From the NCBI GenBank assembly GCA_029572965.1, contig JAKPQD010000060.1, positions 1 through 64,000 of the forward strand: a stretch of 64,000 bases of DNA. Reading direction: 5' to 3'. Of this stretch, positions 1 to 9,035 are shown piece after piece. The number at the start of each line of letters is the position of its first letter. The first letter of the stretch is position 1. The position numbers were made by a program, and so were the translations under genes. This DNA comes from Bacteroidota bacterium (GTDB lineage: Bacteria; Bacteroidota; Bacteroidia; Bacteroidales; DTGW01). A model generated the notes under the pieces. That model did no database searches. It saw only the letters and a program-made list of their open reading frames with translations, and had not been told where the DNA came from.

Positions 1-77
1 TTTAATTTTAAGCTAACCTGCTGCTGCATGGGCTATTCAAAATGAAAAGAAATCATCAGTATATTGGAATTGAGCTT

Positions 78-779
78 TCAGAGAGAGCTAACATAAATAG
101 GGGCATCTTTGGGTATATCTAGACCTGGTTCATTGACCTTATGGTTAAGAATATCCATAAGTCCTAATGAAAGCTTAATTTCAGTAGAAAACTTAAAAAA
201 TTCTAAATAAAAATCCACCCCAAAACCCACTTCGACATAGAAGTCCAGCGGTTTTAAAAGGACAAATTTATGTTTATCATCAAACTTTGACTTGGTGGCA
301 AGGTCATACCGAACGCTTCCTCCGGCAATGAAATAAGGCCTGGTATTATTCAGACGCATAGCCTTGTATTTGATAAGTATTGGAAGGTCAAGCATGCTGG
401 ATTCAAGCATAACTTCCCGCATCATTGAATCTACCTTATTTACTGATTTACCTGAAAAATATTGAAGTGTACGTTGTCCAAAATTAAAACTTGGCAGGCA
501 GCGCAAATTGAAATATTCGCCTAACCTCAAATCAGAAATCATTCCTACTTGAAACCCCAAGCCTAAGCCAAGCTGATCAGCATAATAATTTTCATTTAGC
601 CCATTGTAATTGCGGCCAAAAGTAAAATCCATCACATTGAGGCCCATAGTATAACCAAAGTGCAGAGGTTTGTCATCGTACTCGGGGTTATGTTTATATT
701 TGCTTTTCTGCCCCCATCCTAAAATCTGACAACAAACCACAAGAATGAAAAATAATATGTATTTTTTATAAGCTTGCAT
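78..779 (-). CDS. porT: PorT-family outer-membrane protein (type IX secretion/gliding)
   Basis: A 233-residue protein with an N-terminal signal peptide (about residues 1-23, ending in GWGQ) followed by alternating aromatic/hydrophobic strands typical of a small 8-stranded beta-barrel. The length and the pattern around GYTMGLNVMDF match PorT/SprT, the outer-membrane barrel needed for type IX secretion in Porphyromonas and Flavobacterium. It lies 15 bp downstream of the ubiE gene, an arrangement known for sprT in Flavobacterium. The window also encodes several proteins with T9SS sorting domains, which fits a functional secretion system. It is probably co-transcribed with ubiE. A generic PorT-like barrel with another role is the main alternative. 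Confidence 0.8.
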   Translation of the reverse strand: MQAYKKYILFFILVVCCQILGWGQKSKYKHNPEYDDKPLHFGYTMGLNVMDFTFGRNYNGLNENYYADQLGLGLGFQVGMISDLRLGEYFNLRCLPSFNFGQRTLQYFSGKSVNKVDSMMREVMLESSMLDLPILIKYKAMRLNNTRPYFIAGGSVRYDLATKSKFDDKHKFVLLKPLDFYVEVGFGVDFYLEFFKFSTEIKLSLGLMDILNHKVNEPGLDIPKDAPIYVSSL

Positions 780-794
780 TCAGTTTACAACATA

Positions 795-1517
795 TTAAAT
801 TTTATCGCCAGTATAAAGGTTCACTATGCCAAAAGTCATGCTTTTACAAGTATTTTGAACAAACCCGGCTTTTGTCAGATGTTCAAGAAAAGCTTTGCCA
901 TCAGGGAAACTCTCCACCGACTCAGGCAAATACGTGTAAGCAGCCCTGTCTTTCGAAATAAAACGTCCAATAAACGGCAATATTTTTCGGAAGTAAAAAT
1001 AATAGATTTGTTTGACCGGGAAATATTTTGGCTTTGAAAATTCCAACACTACCACTTTTCCTCCGGGTTTAAGCACCCTGTACATCTCCGACAAGCCTTT
1101 ATCAAGGTTCTCGAAGTTTCGTACACCAAAAGCAACAGTAATAGCATCAAAATGAGCATCAGGGAACTGAATACCCTCAGAATCTCCTTGTTGCAACTTT
1201 ATTCTTTGAGCAAAGCCTTTTTTTTCAATCTTTTCCCGGCCAATACTCAACATATTTTCAGACAAATCAATACCTATAATGTCAAGCTTTGTCCTTTTAG
1301 CCGTTGTAATAGCCAAATCGCCAGTACCTGTAGCAACATCGAGCACTATACCGCTTTTTATATGCTTAATTTTTGAAATAGCCTTTCTGCGCCAGAAATT
1401 GTCAATACCCATCGAAAGAAAATGGTTTAGAAAGTCATAGCGAAATGCAATGTTGTCAAACATCTGCCTTACCTGGCTTTTTTTCGAACCTTGGGTATCT
1501 TTATAAGGTATTACCAT
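795..1517 (-). CDS. ubiE: Demethylmenaquinone methyltransferase
   Basis: A 240-residue class I SAM-dependent methyltransferase of the UbiE/MenG family. The SAM-binding motif VLDVATGTGD is at residues 58-67, followed by the family signature around AFGVRNF and the LKPGGKVVVLEF strand. It catalyses the last C-methylation of demethylmenaquinone to menaquinone; Bacteroidota normally use menaquinone, so a MenG role is preferred over ubiquinone synthesis. It acts at the cytoplasmic face of the inner membrane. It sits between yicC (10 bp gap upstream) and porT (15 bp gap downstream) and looks part of one operon. Length is normal for the family. Confidence 0.95.
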   Translation of the reverse strand: MVIPYKDTQGSKKSQVRQMFDNIAFRYDFLNHFLSMGIDNFWRRKAISKIKHIKSGIVLDVATGTGDLAITTAKRTKLDIIGIDLSENMLSIGREKIEKKGFAQRIKLQQGDSEGIQFPDAHFDAITVAFGVRNFENLDKGLSEMYRVLKPGGKVVVLEFSKPKYFPVKQIYYFYFRKILPFIGRFISKDRAAYTYLPESVESFPDGKAFLEHLTKAGFVQNTCKSMTFGIVNLYTGDKI

Positions 1518-1527
1518 GCATTTACGG

Positions 1528-2403
1528 TTATAAAATATTCAGCAGTTGTTCTTTAATCTTCTCCAGCTCATCTTTCATCATCACCACAATGCGCTGTATG
1601 TCGGTATCATTGGCTTTAGAGCCAATGGTATTTATCTCGCGCCCCATTTCCTGGGCAATAAAGCCCAGCTTACGGCCAGCTGCGCTTTCGTTGGTAATGG
1701 TCTGGATAAAAAACTGACAATGGTTGTGCAAACGGACTTTTTCTTCGGTAATATCTATCTTTTCGAGGAAATAAATGATTTCTTGCTCAAAACGGTTAGC
1801 ATCAATACTTGCAGCCGGAATAAACTCATTGAGGTTTTTGCTAAGCCGTTGTTTTATCTTGTCAATGCGCTGTTTTTCAAACTGTTCAATTTTTTTAATA
1901 GCCTCATCAATAGTATTTACGCGTTGTTTAACATCATGCTCCAAGGCAGCACCTTCCTGACGGCGGAATTGGATAAAATCAGCCAAAGCCTCATTAATAA
2001 GTTTGGTCAGGCTTACCCACTCTTCTTCAATCAGGCCCTGGGCTTCGTTTTTTAACACCTCGGGAAGCCTGATAACAGAAGTATATAGCTGTTCACCCAC
2101 AGTAACACCCAATTCCTCAGCCAAATCCTTAAGTTGGCGATAATAATCTTTGACAACATCAGCATTTATGGCGTAATTTGAAGTAGCTACACTTTGTTCA
2201 ACCGTTACAGACAGGTCTATCTTACCTCTTTCAATAGCGCGCCCTACAATATTGCGAATTTCAGCCTCTTTTTCGCGATAAAACAAAGGAAGCTTAAGGT
2301 TTATATCAAGCTGTTTGCTGTTGACCGAACGTATTTCAATTGTTACGTTTTTATTGGCAAAAACTCCGGTAGCTTTGCCAAAACCTGTCATGGATAATTG
2401 CAT
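1528..2403 (-). CDS. yicC: YicC-family endoribonuclease
   Basis: A 291-residue YicC/YloC protein. The N-terminus MQLSMTGFGKA is the family hallmark, and the C-terminal DUF1732 region (about residues 205-291) contains the conserved GRKLGFIAQEMGREINTIGSK block. Work on the E. coli homologue describes an endoribonuclease affecting small RNA turnover; that is family knowledge, not visible here. The gene lies immediately before ubiE. In many Bacteroidota guanylate kinase follows yicC, but here ubiE follows instead. Length is normal and no defects are seen. Confidence 0.92.
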   Translation of the reverse strand: MQLSMTGFGKATGVFANKNVTIEIRSVNSKQLDINLKLPLFYREKEAEIRNIVGRAIERGKIDLSVTVEQSVATSNYAINADVVKDYYRQLKDLAEELGVTVGEQLYTSVIRLPEVLKNEAQGLIEEEWVSLTKLINEALADFIQFRRQEGAALEHDVKQRVNTIDEAIKKIEQFEKQRIDKIKQRLSKNLNEFIPAASIDANRFEQEIIYFLEKIDITEEKVRLHNHCQFFIQTITNESAAGRKLGFIAQEMGREINTIGSKANDTDIQRIVVMMKDELEKIKEQLLNIL

Positions 2404-2491
2404 GTTTTATTATTTAGTGTTATGGGGTTTGGGGTCAGGAGTCAGGATGTTTCATATTTCACCCCCCAGACTCTTATCCCCAGCCTCCTTT

Positions 2492-3193
2492 TTAATCCAG
2501 TCTTACTTTTTCATTTCTATAATCAGATTCAACAAGCCCGTCGCGCAACCTGACGATGCGATGAGCATGCAGGGCAATGTCTTCCTCATGTGTAACAAGT
2601 ATTATCGTATTTCCCCTTTGATGAATATCATTGAAAAGCCTCATGATATCAATAGAAGTCTTGGTATCAAGGTTTCCGGTAGGTTCATCAGCAAGGATAA
2701 TGGCCGGATTGTTTATCAAAGCCCTTGCCACAGCCACACGCTGTCTTTGACCACCAGATAATTCGTTAGGTTTATGGTGCATACGCTCGGTCAACCCCAC
2801 CATGTCAATAATCTGTTTAGCTTTTTCAATCCTCTTTTCCTTTTCGACACCGGCATAAACAAGTGGCAACATTACATTTTCCAAAGCATTGTATCGTGCC
2901 AACAAATTAAATGTTTGGAAAACAAAGCCAATTTCGCGGTTACGAATGGTAGCCAACTCGTTATCATTGAGCTTGCTGACACTCGTACCATTTAAAATAT
3001 AATCCCCAGAAGTTGGTACATCCAGACAACCCAGAATGTTCATAAGTGTTGATTTTCCTGAGCCTGAAGGCCCCATGATAGCAACATACTCGTTTTTATT
3101 AATCTCGATATTTACCCCCTGTAATGCAGGAACAACAATCTTTCCTACATAATAATCTTTGCGTAAATCTTTAATACTAATAATACTTTCCAT
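2492..3193 (-). CDS. ABC transporter ATP-binding protein, LolD/MacB type
   Basis: A 233-residue ATPase with Walker [10 protein letters not shown] (residues 41-49), the signature LSGGQRQR (145-152), Walker B ILADEP (166-171) and a switch His in LVTHEE. The subgroup features ([27 protein letters not shown]) are those of the LolD/MacB/FtsE-like class that energises FtsX-type permeases acting on lipoproteins, peptides or envelope substrates. No permease gene is adjacent, so its partner must be encoded elsewhere. It is followed at 88 bp by yicC and preceded at 24 bp by the thiamine-binding-type gene, so it may belong to a loosely organised operon. Confidence 0.9.
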   Translation of the reverse strand: MESIISIKDLRKDYYVGKIVVPALQGVNIEINKNEYVAIMGPSGSGKSTLMNILGCLDVPTSGDYILNGTSVSKLNDNELATIRNREIGFVFQTFNLLARYNALENVMLPLVYAGVEKEKRIEKAKQIIDMVGLTERMHHKPNELSGGQRQRVAVARALINNPAIILADEPTGNLDTKTSIDIMRLFNDIHQRGNTIILVTHEEDIALHAHRIVRLRDGLVESDYRNEKVRLD

Positions 3194-3217
3194 TGTATTG
3201 GGGATTTTTAGGTACTA

Positions 3218-3511
3218 TTATTTGTACTTGTTCATTTTATCGTCAATAGTAACAGCCTTTTGCGATGAAGACTGGATTTTAAGGTAACACATCATGTCTT
3301 CAGTACCCGCGGCATAACAGGCTGCATGTACCTTTTCTACCAATGTCATCACTTCGGCATAGGTGCCTTCTACAACCGTTTCAAAAGGGCAAACCTGATA
3401 TTTCAGGCCGGAGGTTTTGATAATTTCAATAGCTTTGTCAACAATATCATACGGGTGTTTGTCTTTGCTGCGTGGCAACACCTGAATAGCAGCATTAATC
3501 TGTTGGTTCAT
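3218..3511 (-). CDS. Thiamine-binding (MTH1187/YkoF-like) small protein
   Basis: A 97-residue protein resembling the MTH1187/UPF0045 family, a ferredoxin-like fold that binds thiamine or thiamine precursors in the characterised members. Visible family features are the N-terminal AAIQVLPRSK strand, the DIVDKAIEIIKTSGLKY helix, and PFETVVEGTYAEVMTLV. No signal peptide is present, so it is cytoplasmic. Its start overlaps the stop of the upstream gene by 4 bp (ATGA type), indicating translational coupling to that unknown gene. The physiological role of stand-alone members is unclear. Confidence 0.8.
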   Translation of the reverse strand: MNQQINAAIQVLPRSKDKHPYDIVDKAIEIIKTSGLKYQVCPFETVVEGTYAEVMTLVEKVHAACYAAGTEDMMCYLKIQSSSQKAVTIDDKMNKYK

Positions 3512-4260
3512 AATTTATCTGTTATATCTTCTTTTTTGTTGGCCACTTGGAGTATTTCATCAAAAGAAAGTATGCGTACATTAGTAACAATGCAATTTTC
3601 GTCAACAAAGTTACCGAATATATTTATTTTATTGATAACGTCGCGCATAAAATGATGTATTGGGCTAACAATTGGTATTAGAAGGATTATTTTTGCCAAA
3701 AACCTTTCAAACTGAATATCTTCTAATTCTGCGTCATAAACTGGCAATCCAAGTTCTACTTCATTTTTAATAGTTTTTTGCTGCCAATCAGTAAAATCAA
3801 GACCTTCTCGATTGAAAAAAGCAATGAAATACCTGAGCTTCCGATCTCTTCCGCCCAGGCCGGTACAAAGAAATATCTGTGGTTGTTCGAGCAAATCGGA
3901 CTGAATGTACATTTGGGCTTCCTGTAATGCCATTAATGACCATTGATATAATACAGGATGCTTTTGGGATACAAACTTTTCGATAATACGAAATGATTTT
4001 ACATCTTTGCTATGGGCCAACTGAATGAGAAGAATCTTTTTGATTTCCTCATCTGCACTTTCATCATCAAGCAATTCGACATTTAATTCACCTTCAGGCA
4101 AAGACAATTTCTTGTTCCTGTATTTTTGGGACAGGTCAAAGTACTTTACCTGCAGGTCAACATCTATCCTTTCGTTGATAATATTCACTTCTCCTTTAAA
4201 ATCAACAAGCAGTTTTCGTAGATCTTCCAAAGGATCTGTTAATGCACCCGTTTCTTCCAT
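3508..4260 (-). CDS. Conserved hypothetical protein (250 aa)
   Basis: I do not recognise this protein. It is 250 residues, acidic in its N-terminal half, mostly helical, with no signal peptide. Residues 85-140 (SADEEIKKIL to ALQEAQMYIQSD) look like helical repeat segments. A single hydrophobic stretch (FLAKIILLIPIVSPIHHFM, about residue 195) could be a buried helix or a membrane contact. It is the first gene of a probable operon with the thiamine-binding-type gene, overlapping it by 4 bp, and has a good -7 promoter element upstream. The small partner protein is the only functional hint. Confidence 0.65.
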   Translation of the reverse strand: MEETGALTDPLEDLRKLLVDFKGEVNIINERIDVDLQVKYFDLSQKYRNKKLSLPEGELNVELLDDESADEEIKKILLIQLAHSKDVKSFRIIEKFVSQKHPVLYQWSLMALQEAQMYIQSDLLEQPQIFLCTGLGGRDRKLRYFIAFFNREGLDFTDWQQKTIKNEVELGLPVYDAELEDIQFERFLAKIILLIPIVSPIHHFMRDVINKINIFGNFVDENCIVTNVRILSFDEILQVANKKEDITDKL

Positions 4261-4273
4261 GAATTTTTTTTAG

Positions 4274-4281
4274 CAAAAATA
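4274..4281 (-). promoter_or_regulatory. -7 box of the 250-aa hypothetical gene
   Basis: On the minus strand this reads TATTTTTG, matching the Bacteroidota -7 consensus TAnnTTTG, 13 bp before the start codon at 4260. No clear -33 TTTG is visible. Confidence 0.55.
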
Positions 4282-4333
4282 AGCTTTAAAAAAAACTACC
4301 AGGTATTTGGAAAGAAAAAGATTTCTATCATTT

Positions 4334-5479
4334 CTATGCCACAGCTTTCTTGTATTTCCTGACAGCTAAAGTCAACATGGCAACAGCATAAATGCCCATA
4401 CAGGATATTTCGAACAAAAGGTCTTTAAAACCTGAACCTTTAAGCAGTATCATGCGGATAACCCTCATAAAATAATACGCCGGATTAAGATGATTTACCA
4501 TTTGTGCCCAATTGGGCATGGTTTCGACGGAAGTAAAAATACCACTCATCATGATACAAATAATCATTACGAAAAACATAATAAACATAGCTTGTTGCTG
4601 GGTTTCAGTAATGGTAGCCACGAAAAGACCAATACTTAATACTATCACCAGATAAATAGCTGCAATGGCAAATAATAAAAATAAGCTACCCTCAATAGGT
4701 ATGTCAAAAATCAATTTTCCAATGGTCAATCCTACACCAAGCTCAATAAGGGCAAGAATCCAAAACGGAATAAGCTTTCCGGCTATAAACTGGTATTTTT
4801 TGACAGGGGTAACATTGATTTGCTCGATGGTACCAATTTCTTTTTCCCTGACAAGGTTTAAACCCGCTAAAAACATACCTACAAGCGTAACCAAAACCAC
4901 CAAAACCCCGGGTACCATAAAACATTTATAATTCAACTCAGGATTGTACCAAAAACGGTGTTGTATATTCAGTTGTGCCGGAGCAACATTAGTACCAGCA
5001 ACACCTATAGATACTGGTCGGTTGTACCTTCCGCTTTGAATAAGCTCTGCCTGATAATCGGCCATGATAGCCTGAATGTACGAACTGGCAATACCGGCCA
5101 CCATACCGTTGATAGCATTAAAGGTAGCCTGAACTTTTGCCGATGACTCGTTTAAAAGCTGTTTCTCAAAATCGCGGTTGATGCACAAAACCACATCTGC
5201 CTTGCCATCTTGCATAAGCTGTTGCGCCTGGATAGCAGAAGACATATAATTGTCAATAACGAAGAATTTCGAAGCCAGAAAATGCGAAGCCAAACGCCTT
5301 GAAGCCATTGAGAGGTCATTGTCCACAATCACCATCCGGATGCTTTTCATTTCCATGGTTGCAGCATTCACCAAAATTAAAAGTTGCACCAACGGAATGA
5401 CAAATATGATAGGCAACATCATTTTGTTGCGAAAAATCTGGGCAAACTCTTTTTTCAGGAATATCAATATTATACGCAT
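4334..5479 (-). CDS. ABC-2 type exporter permease (second permease)
   Basis: A 381-residue permease of the ABC2_membrane_3 (YhhJ/YbhR-like) type. One transmembrane helix near residues 20-40 is followed by a long extracytoplasmic domain (about 45-170), then five hydrophobic helices (about 175-375). The motif LVREKEIGTIEQINVTPVKK is the conserved cytoplasmic loop of this family. It forms a heterodimeric channel with the preceding permease (11 bp upstream) and is energised by the tandem ATPases encoded upstream. The operon, with TolC and HlyD partners, suggests export of small hydrophobic compounds or drugs across both membranes. Confidence 0.92.
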   Translation of the reverse strand: MRIILIFLKKEFAQIFRNKMMLPIIFVIPLVQLLILVNAATMEMKSIRMVIVDNDLSMASRRLASHFLASKFFVIDNYMSSAIQAQQLMQDGKADVVLCINRDFEKQLLNESSAKVQATFNAINGMVAGIASSYIQAIMADYQAELIQSGRYNRPVSIGVAGTNVAPAQLNIQHRFWYNPELNYKCFMVPGVLVVLVTLVGMFLAGLNLVREKEIGTIEQINVTPVKKYQFIAGKLIPFWILALIELGVGLTIGKLIFDIPIEGSLFLLFAIAAIYLVIVLSIGLFVATITETQQQAMFIMFFVMIICIMMSGIFTSVETMPNWAQMVNHLNPAYYFMRVIRMILLKGSGFKDLLFEISCMGIYAVAMLTLAVRKYKKAVA

Positions 5480-5490
5480 AACAGCAGTTT

Positions 5491-6594
5491 TTACCTCCTA
5501 ATTTTAAACTTTTTAATAGCCAGCAGGATAAAAAACAAATTCATCGACAGCAGGATCAACGTCTCTTTCCATACCTCTTTCAGGCCATTTCCCATCAACA
5601 TAATATGTTTCAGTATGATAATAAAGTACTTTGGAGGCATTATATTACAAAACCATTGTAAAATGAGCGGCATATTTTCTATAGGAAAAATAAAACCAGA
5701 TAACAAGATGGTTGGAAGCATCAATCCCACCGCAGAAACAAACATAGCAACCATTTGGCTATCGGCTATTGTTGAAATAAGTATCCCTAATGATAAAGCC
5801 AGGGAAATAAACAGAAAACATTCGAAAAATAGGAGAAACAAGCTCCCGGCAACTGGAAGGCCAAACACAGACCATCCTAATACAACAATTACAAATGCAT
5901 TGATAAATGAAAGTAATATATATGGAGTAACTTTACCCAAAAGGATTTCAACAGGCCTCACAGGCGAGACCAGCAATACATCCATGCTCCCGTATTCTTT
6001 TTCTCTTACAATTGAGACAGAAGTCATCAAAGCAGAGATAAGCATCAGGATAAGTGCCATAATACCCGGAACAAAAAAATACACTCCTTTAAGCTCAGGA
6101 TTATACGCCATGCGAACCTCAGGAACTATTTGCAACATCCCGGACTTTTGAACATTTTTATCATTTATGTACCCCCGAATTACAGCAGTGGCATAAGAAA
6201 CCGAAAGATTGGCAAAATTGGCATCAGAAGCATCAGCAATAATCTGCACATTGGCTTTGCGATTGCGTTGCAGGTTATAGTCAAACTGCTGTTCAAACAC
6301 TATAGCAAGCTTTGCAGCCCCCGATTTAAAAACACTTTCAAGCTGACCATAATTACTAATCCGCTGTTTAACTACAAAATAACATGAAGACTCAAGCCTG
6401 TCAACAATCTGGTTAGTAGTGTAATCATTGGATTGATCCAACACTGCAATTCCAATAGTCTTGATTTCGTTGGTAATAACAAAGCCAAAAAGCAGCATAA
6501 GAGCAACCGGAATACCAAACAAAATGAGCATTGTACGCTTATCGCGCAAAATGTGGTGAAACTCTTTCTTTACCAGACTTAAATATGTCTTCAT
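5491..6594 (-). CDS. ABC-2 type exporter permease (first permease)
   Basis: A permease of the YbhS/YhhJ class, 367 residues from the preferred start. The reading frame opens six codons earlier, but MKTYLSLVKKEFHHILRDKR is the usual N-terminus of the family, so I place the start at 6594. Topology is one N-terminal helix, a periplasmic domain of about 130 residues, and five C-terminal helices. The conserved loop SIVREKEYGSMDVLLVSPVR precedes the second helix. It pairs with the downstream permease. Both permeases share about the same size and organisation, consistent with a duplicated ancestral gene. Confidence 0.92.
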   Translation of the reverse strand: MKTYLSLVKKEFHHILRDKRTMLILFGIPVALMLLFGFVITNEIKTIGIAVLDQSNDYTTNQIVDRLESSCYFVVKQRISNYGQLESVFKSGAAKLAIVFEQQFDYNLQRNRKANVQIIADASDANFANLSVSYATAVIRGYINDKNVQKSGMLQIVPEVRMAYNPELKGVYFFVPGIMALILMLISALMTSVSIVREKEYGSMDVLLVSPVRPVEILLGKVTPYILLSFINAFVIVVLGWSVFGLPVAGSLFLLFFECFLFISLALSLGILISTIADSQMVAMFVSAVGLMLPTILLSGFIFPIENMPLILQWFCNIMPPKYFIIILKHIMLMGNGLKEVWKETLILLSMNLFFILLAIKKFKIRR

Positions 6595-6624
6595 AATGCT
6601 TTTTCTACTCAAATACTTTACTCT

Positions 6625-7272
6625 CTACGAATTCAAAATCGAGCTAACATCACTCATCGTCAACTCATTGAAATTGTTGATTATTTTATCAGCCTTTACC
6701 AGTTTATCAGGCGTGAAAGAGGTTGTAATAGCCACAACCTTCATTCCTGCAGCTTTGGCAGCTTCTATACCTAATACCGAATCTTCAATAACAAGGCAGT
6801 TCTTAGGTTCAATGCCCAGTAATTTTGAAGACTTGAGATAAATTTCAGGATCGGGCTTGCCATGTGTCACCTGCGATTCGTCCACCAAAATATCGAAGAA
6901 GTTCCTGATATCCAGCTTGTCGAGAACAAAGTCAAGATTTTCAGTAGGTGCAGAGGTTCCAACTGCCAAACGATAATTGTTTTTGCGCAATTCAAACAAC
7001 AAGTTCATCAATCCATCAGGAGCAGAAATACTTGACGCAAAAACCTCTCTGTAAAGCGCTTCTTTTTCAATAGCTATCTCGTTAACCCTTTTTGCATCAT
7101 TTATACCAAGTAACTTTTCGACAAACACTTTGTTTGTCCCGCCAAATATATCCCTTACCAAAGGAGCCATCTCGGGACGCCCATATTTTTGGCACATCAT
7201 CTGCCATGTTTGATCGTGAACCTTACTGTTATCGACCAACACCCCATCCATATCAAAAATTACTGCTTTCAT
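6625..7272 (-). CDS. HAD-superfamily phosphatase, beta-phosphoglucomutase-like
   Basis: A 215-residue HAD subfamily IA hydrolase. Motif I FDMDGVLVDN (residues 6-15) supplies the nucleophilic Asp and the acid/base Asp; motif II is the GTSAP region, motif III the KPDPE lysine, and motif IV VIEDSVLGIEAAKAAG. A helical cap between motifs I and II matches sugar-phosphate phosphatases and beta-phosphoglucomutases. The substrate cannot be read from sequence. It is oddly placed inside an ABC efflux operon, between the ATPase and permease genes (88 bp after the ATPase, 30 bp before the permease), and may be merely co-transcribed. Confidence 0.88.
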   Translation of the reverse strand: MKAVIFDMDGVLVDNSKVHDQTWQMMCQKYGRPEMAPLVRDIFGGTNKVFVEKLLGINDAKRVNEIAIEKEALYREVFASSISAPDGLMNLLFELRKNNYRLAVGTSAPTENLDFVLDKLDIRNFFDILVDESQVTHGKPDPEIYLKSSKLLGIEPKNCLVIEDSVLGIEAAKAAGMKVVAITTSFTPDKLVKADKIINNFNELTMSDVSSILNS

Positions 7273-7360
7273 ATTGAGAGGTTAGTGTTTAGGGGTTTGT
7301 AAATAGTCAATAATAACTCTTTCTTCATATTTGTTGTTGTTTGTGTTTTTTTATTCGTAA

Positions 7361-8122
7361 TTAGTAATTAACATTCCTTGCTACTTTAAAAAATAACTCA
7401 TCAATAGAATTGACCTGGTGCTTTTCTTTCAAATCTTTGGGTTTGCCCAGTTCAATGATTTTACCCTCGGACATAATGGAAACCCTGTTACAATACTCGG
7501 CTTCATCCATATAATGCGTTGTAACAAAGACCGTAATGCCCATTTCGGCCGTTTCGTTTATCAAATCCCAGAACTGACGGCGTGTTATCGGGTCAACACC
7601 TCCTGTAGGCTCGTCCAAAAAAACAACTTTTGGTTTGTGCAACACTGCAATAGAAAAAGCTATCTTTTGTTTCCAGCCTAATGGTATGTCTTTTATCAGC
7701 TTTTTCTGCATATCCTGCATACCAAACTTCTCAATCAGCTCATTGGTACGTTGTTCAATTGTTTTTTTATCCAAACCATAAATTCCACCAAAAAAACGGA
7801 TGTTCTCCATCATGTTCAAATCATCATAAAGCGAGAACTTTTGGCTCATATAGCCAATGCTTTGCTTTATCTTTTCGCTTTGTTTATAAACATCATAACC
7901 TGCAACATAAGCTTCACCTGACGTTGGAGAAAGCAATCCGCATAAAATACGTATTGCAGTGGTCTTTCCTGCCCCATTAGCCCCAAGAAACCCAAATATC
8001 TCGCCTTTTTCAACAGAAAAAGTCAGGTTATCATTGGCAACAAACTTCCCAAATTTTTTGGTCATGTTTTTTACCCATATTACAGTACTATCAGCCTTAT
8101 CTATATCCTGAAACCTTTCCAT
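7361..8122 (-). CDS. ABC exporter ATPase (second of tandem pair)
   Basis: A 253-residue ATPase of the drug-exporter (CcmA/YbhF-half) class. Walker A is GANGAGKTT (residues 47-55) and Walker B VVFLDEPTGGVD. The signature is the variant LGWKQK instead of LSGGQ, a variation known in one half of YbhF-type tandem ATPases. Together with the preceding gene it corresponds to the two halves of the fused E. coli YbhF. The 3 bp gap to its partner suggests translational coupling. It powers the two permeases encoded further downstream. Confidence 0.9.
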   Translation of the reverse strand: MERFQDIDKADSTVIWVKNMTKKFGKFVANDNLTFSVEKGEIFGFLGANGAGKTTAIRILCGLLSPTSGEAYVAGYDVYKQSEKIKQSIGYMSQKFSLYDDLNMMENIRFFGGIYGLDKKTIEQRTNELIEKFGMQDMQKKLIKDIPLGWKQKIAFSIAVLHKPKVVFLDEPTGGVDPITRRQFWDLINETAEMGITVFVTTHYMDEAEYCNRVSIMSEGKIIELGKPKDLKEKHQVNSIDELFFKVARNVNY

Positions 8123-8125
8123 TTT

Positions 8126-9025
8126 CTATTGAACCATTAATTTCATAAAACAATCTTCAACAGTTGGGTTTATTGGCTTTATTTCAACATTAGAAAAACC
8201 AGTATTTTTGAGCTCTGTCACAACATTATCAATAACCCCGGTATTCAGCGTAACATGCACTTCCTGCCCAAACAAATGAACATTTTTGCAATAGTTTGAA
8301 TGCTTGAGGTATTCCTTCATTTTATAGACTTTATCTGAAGTTACAGCATATAGCACTTCATTAAAAGAATTGACTACAGCCTGAGGCGTATCAATCTGAA
8401 GAATTTTTCCAGATTGCATAAGGGCTACCCGGTCACATAAAGCGGCTTCGTCCATATATGGTGTTGATACCAGGATAGATATGCCTTTTTTCTGAAGATT
8501 CTTGAGCATTCCCCAGAACTCCTTTCGCGAAACAGCGTCAACGCCAGTAGTTGGCTCATCCAATATAAGCAACTTCGGTTTATGTATCAGGGCACAAGAC
8601 AATGCCAACTTCTGTTTCATACCTCCAGAAAGTTTTCCCGCTGGCCTATCTTTAAAAGGCTCTATCTGCGAATAGATGTCACTTACAAGATGGTAATTTT
8701 CCTGAACAGTAGTTCCAAAAAGCGCTGCAAAGAACTCAATATTTTCTTCTATGCTTAAATCGGGATAAAGCGAGAACTTGCCCGGCATGTACCCAATATG
8801 TTTGCGCAAAGCTTTGAAATTGGCATTCACTTCCATTCCACATACCTCTGCAATTCCACTATCCGGGACCAGCAGCGTTGCAACAATTTGCATAATGGTT
8901 GTTTTACCAGCCCCATCTGGCCCGATAAGTCCGAATATCTCATTCTCGTTCACTTCAAACGAAATATCCTCAATCGCCTTGGTTGTGCCGTAGGTCTTGC
9001 AAAGATTATTTAACCTGACCATCAT
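8126..9025 (-). CDS. ABC exporter ATPase (first of tandem pair)
   Basis: A 299-residue ATPase with Walker A GPDGAGKTT (residues 35-43), the canonical signature LSGGMKQK, Walker B LLILDEPTTGVD, and a C-terminal extension of about 80 residues (after YMDEAALCDRVALM) typical of exporter ATPases with a regulatory tail. It lies 10 bp after the hlyD-like gene and 3 bp before the second ATPase. The separate canonical and variant signature motifs suggest an asymmetric ATPase heterodimer serving the two permeases. Confidence 0.92.
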   Translation of the reverse strand: MMVRLNNLCKTYGTTKAIEDISFEVNENEIFGLIGPDGAGKTTIMQIVATLLVPDSGIAEVCGMEVNANFKALRKHIGYMPGKFSLYPDLSIEENIEFFAALFGTTVQENYHLVSDIYSQIEPFKDRPAGKLSGGMKQKLALSCALIHKPKLLILDEPTTGVDAVSRKEFWGMLKNLQKKGISILVSTPYMDEAALCDRVALMQSGKILQIDTPQAVVNSFNEVLYAVTSDKVYKMKEYLKHSNYCKNVHLFGQEVHVTLNTGVIDNVVTELKNTGFSNVEIKPINPTVEDCFMKLMVQ

Positions 9026-9035
9026 AAATGCTATT

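Noticed and set aside
774-1037. Plus-strand ORFs over the ubiE/yicC/ABC genes (for example 774-1037, 1546-2055, 2315-2761)
   Set aside because: They are shadows of well-supported minus-strand genes with no domain pattern, start signal or independent promoter.
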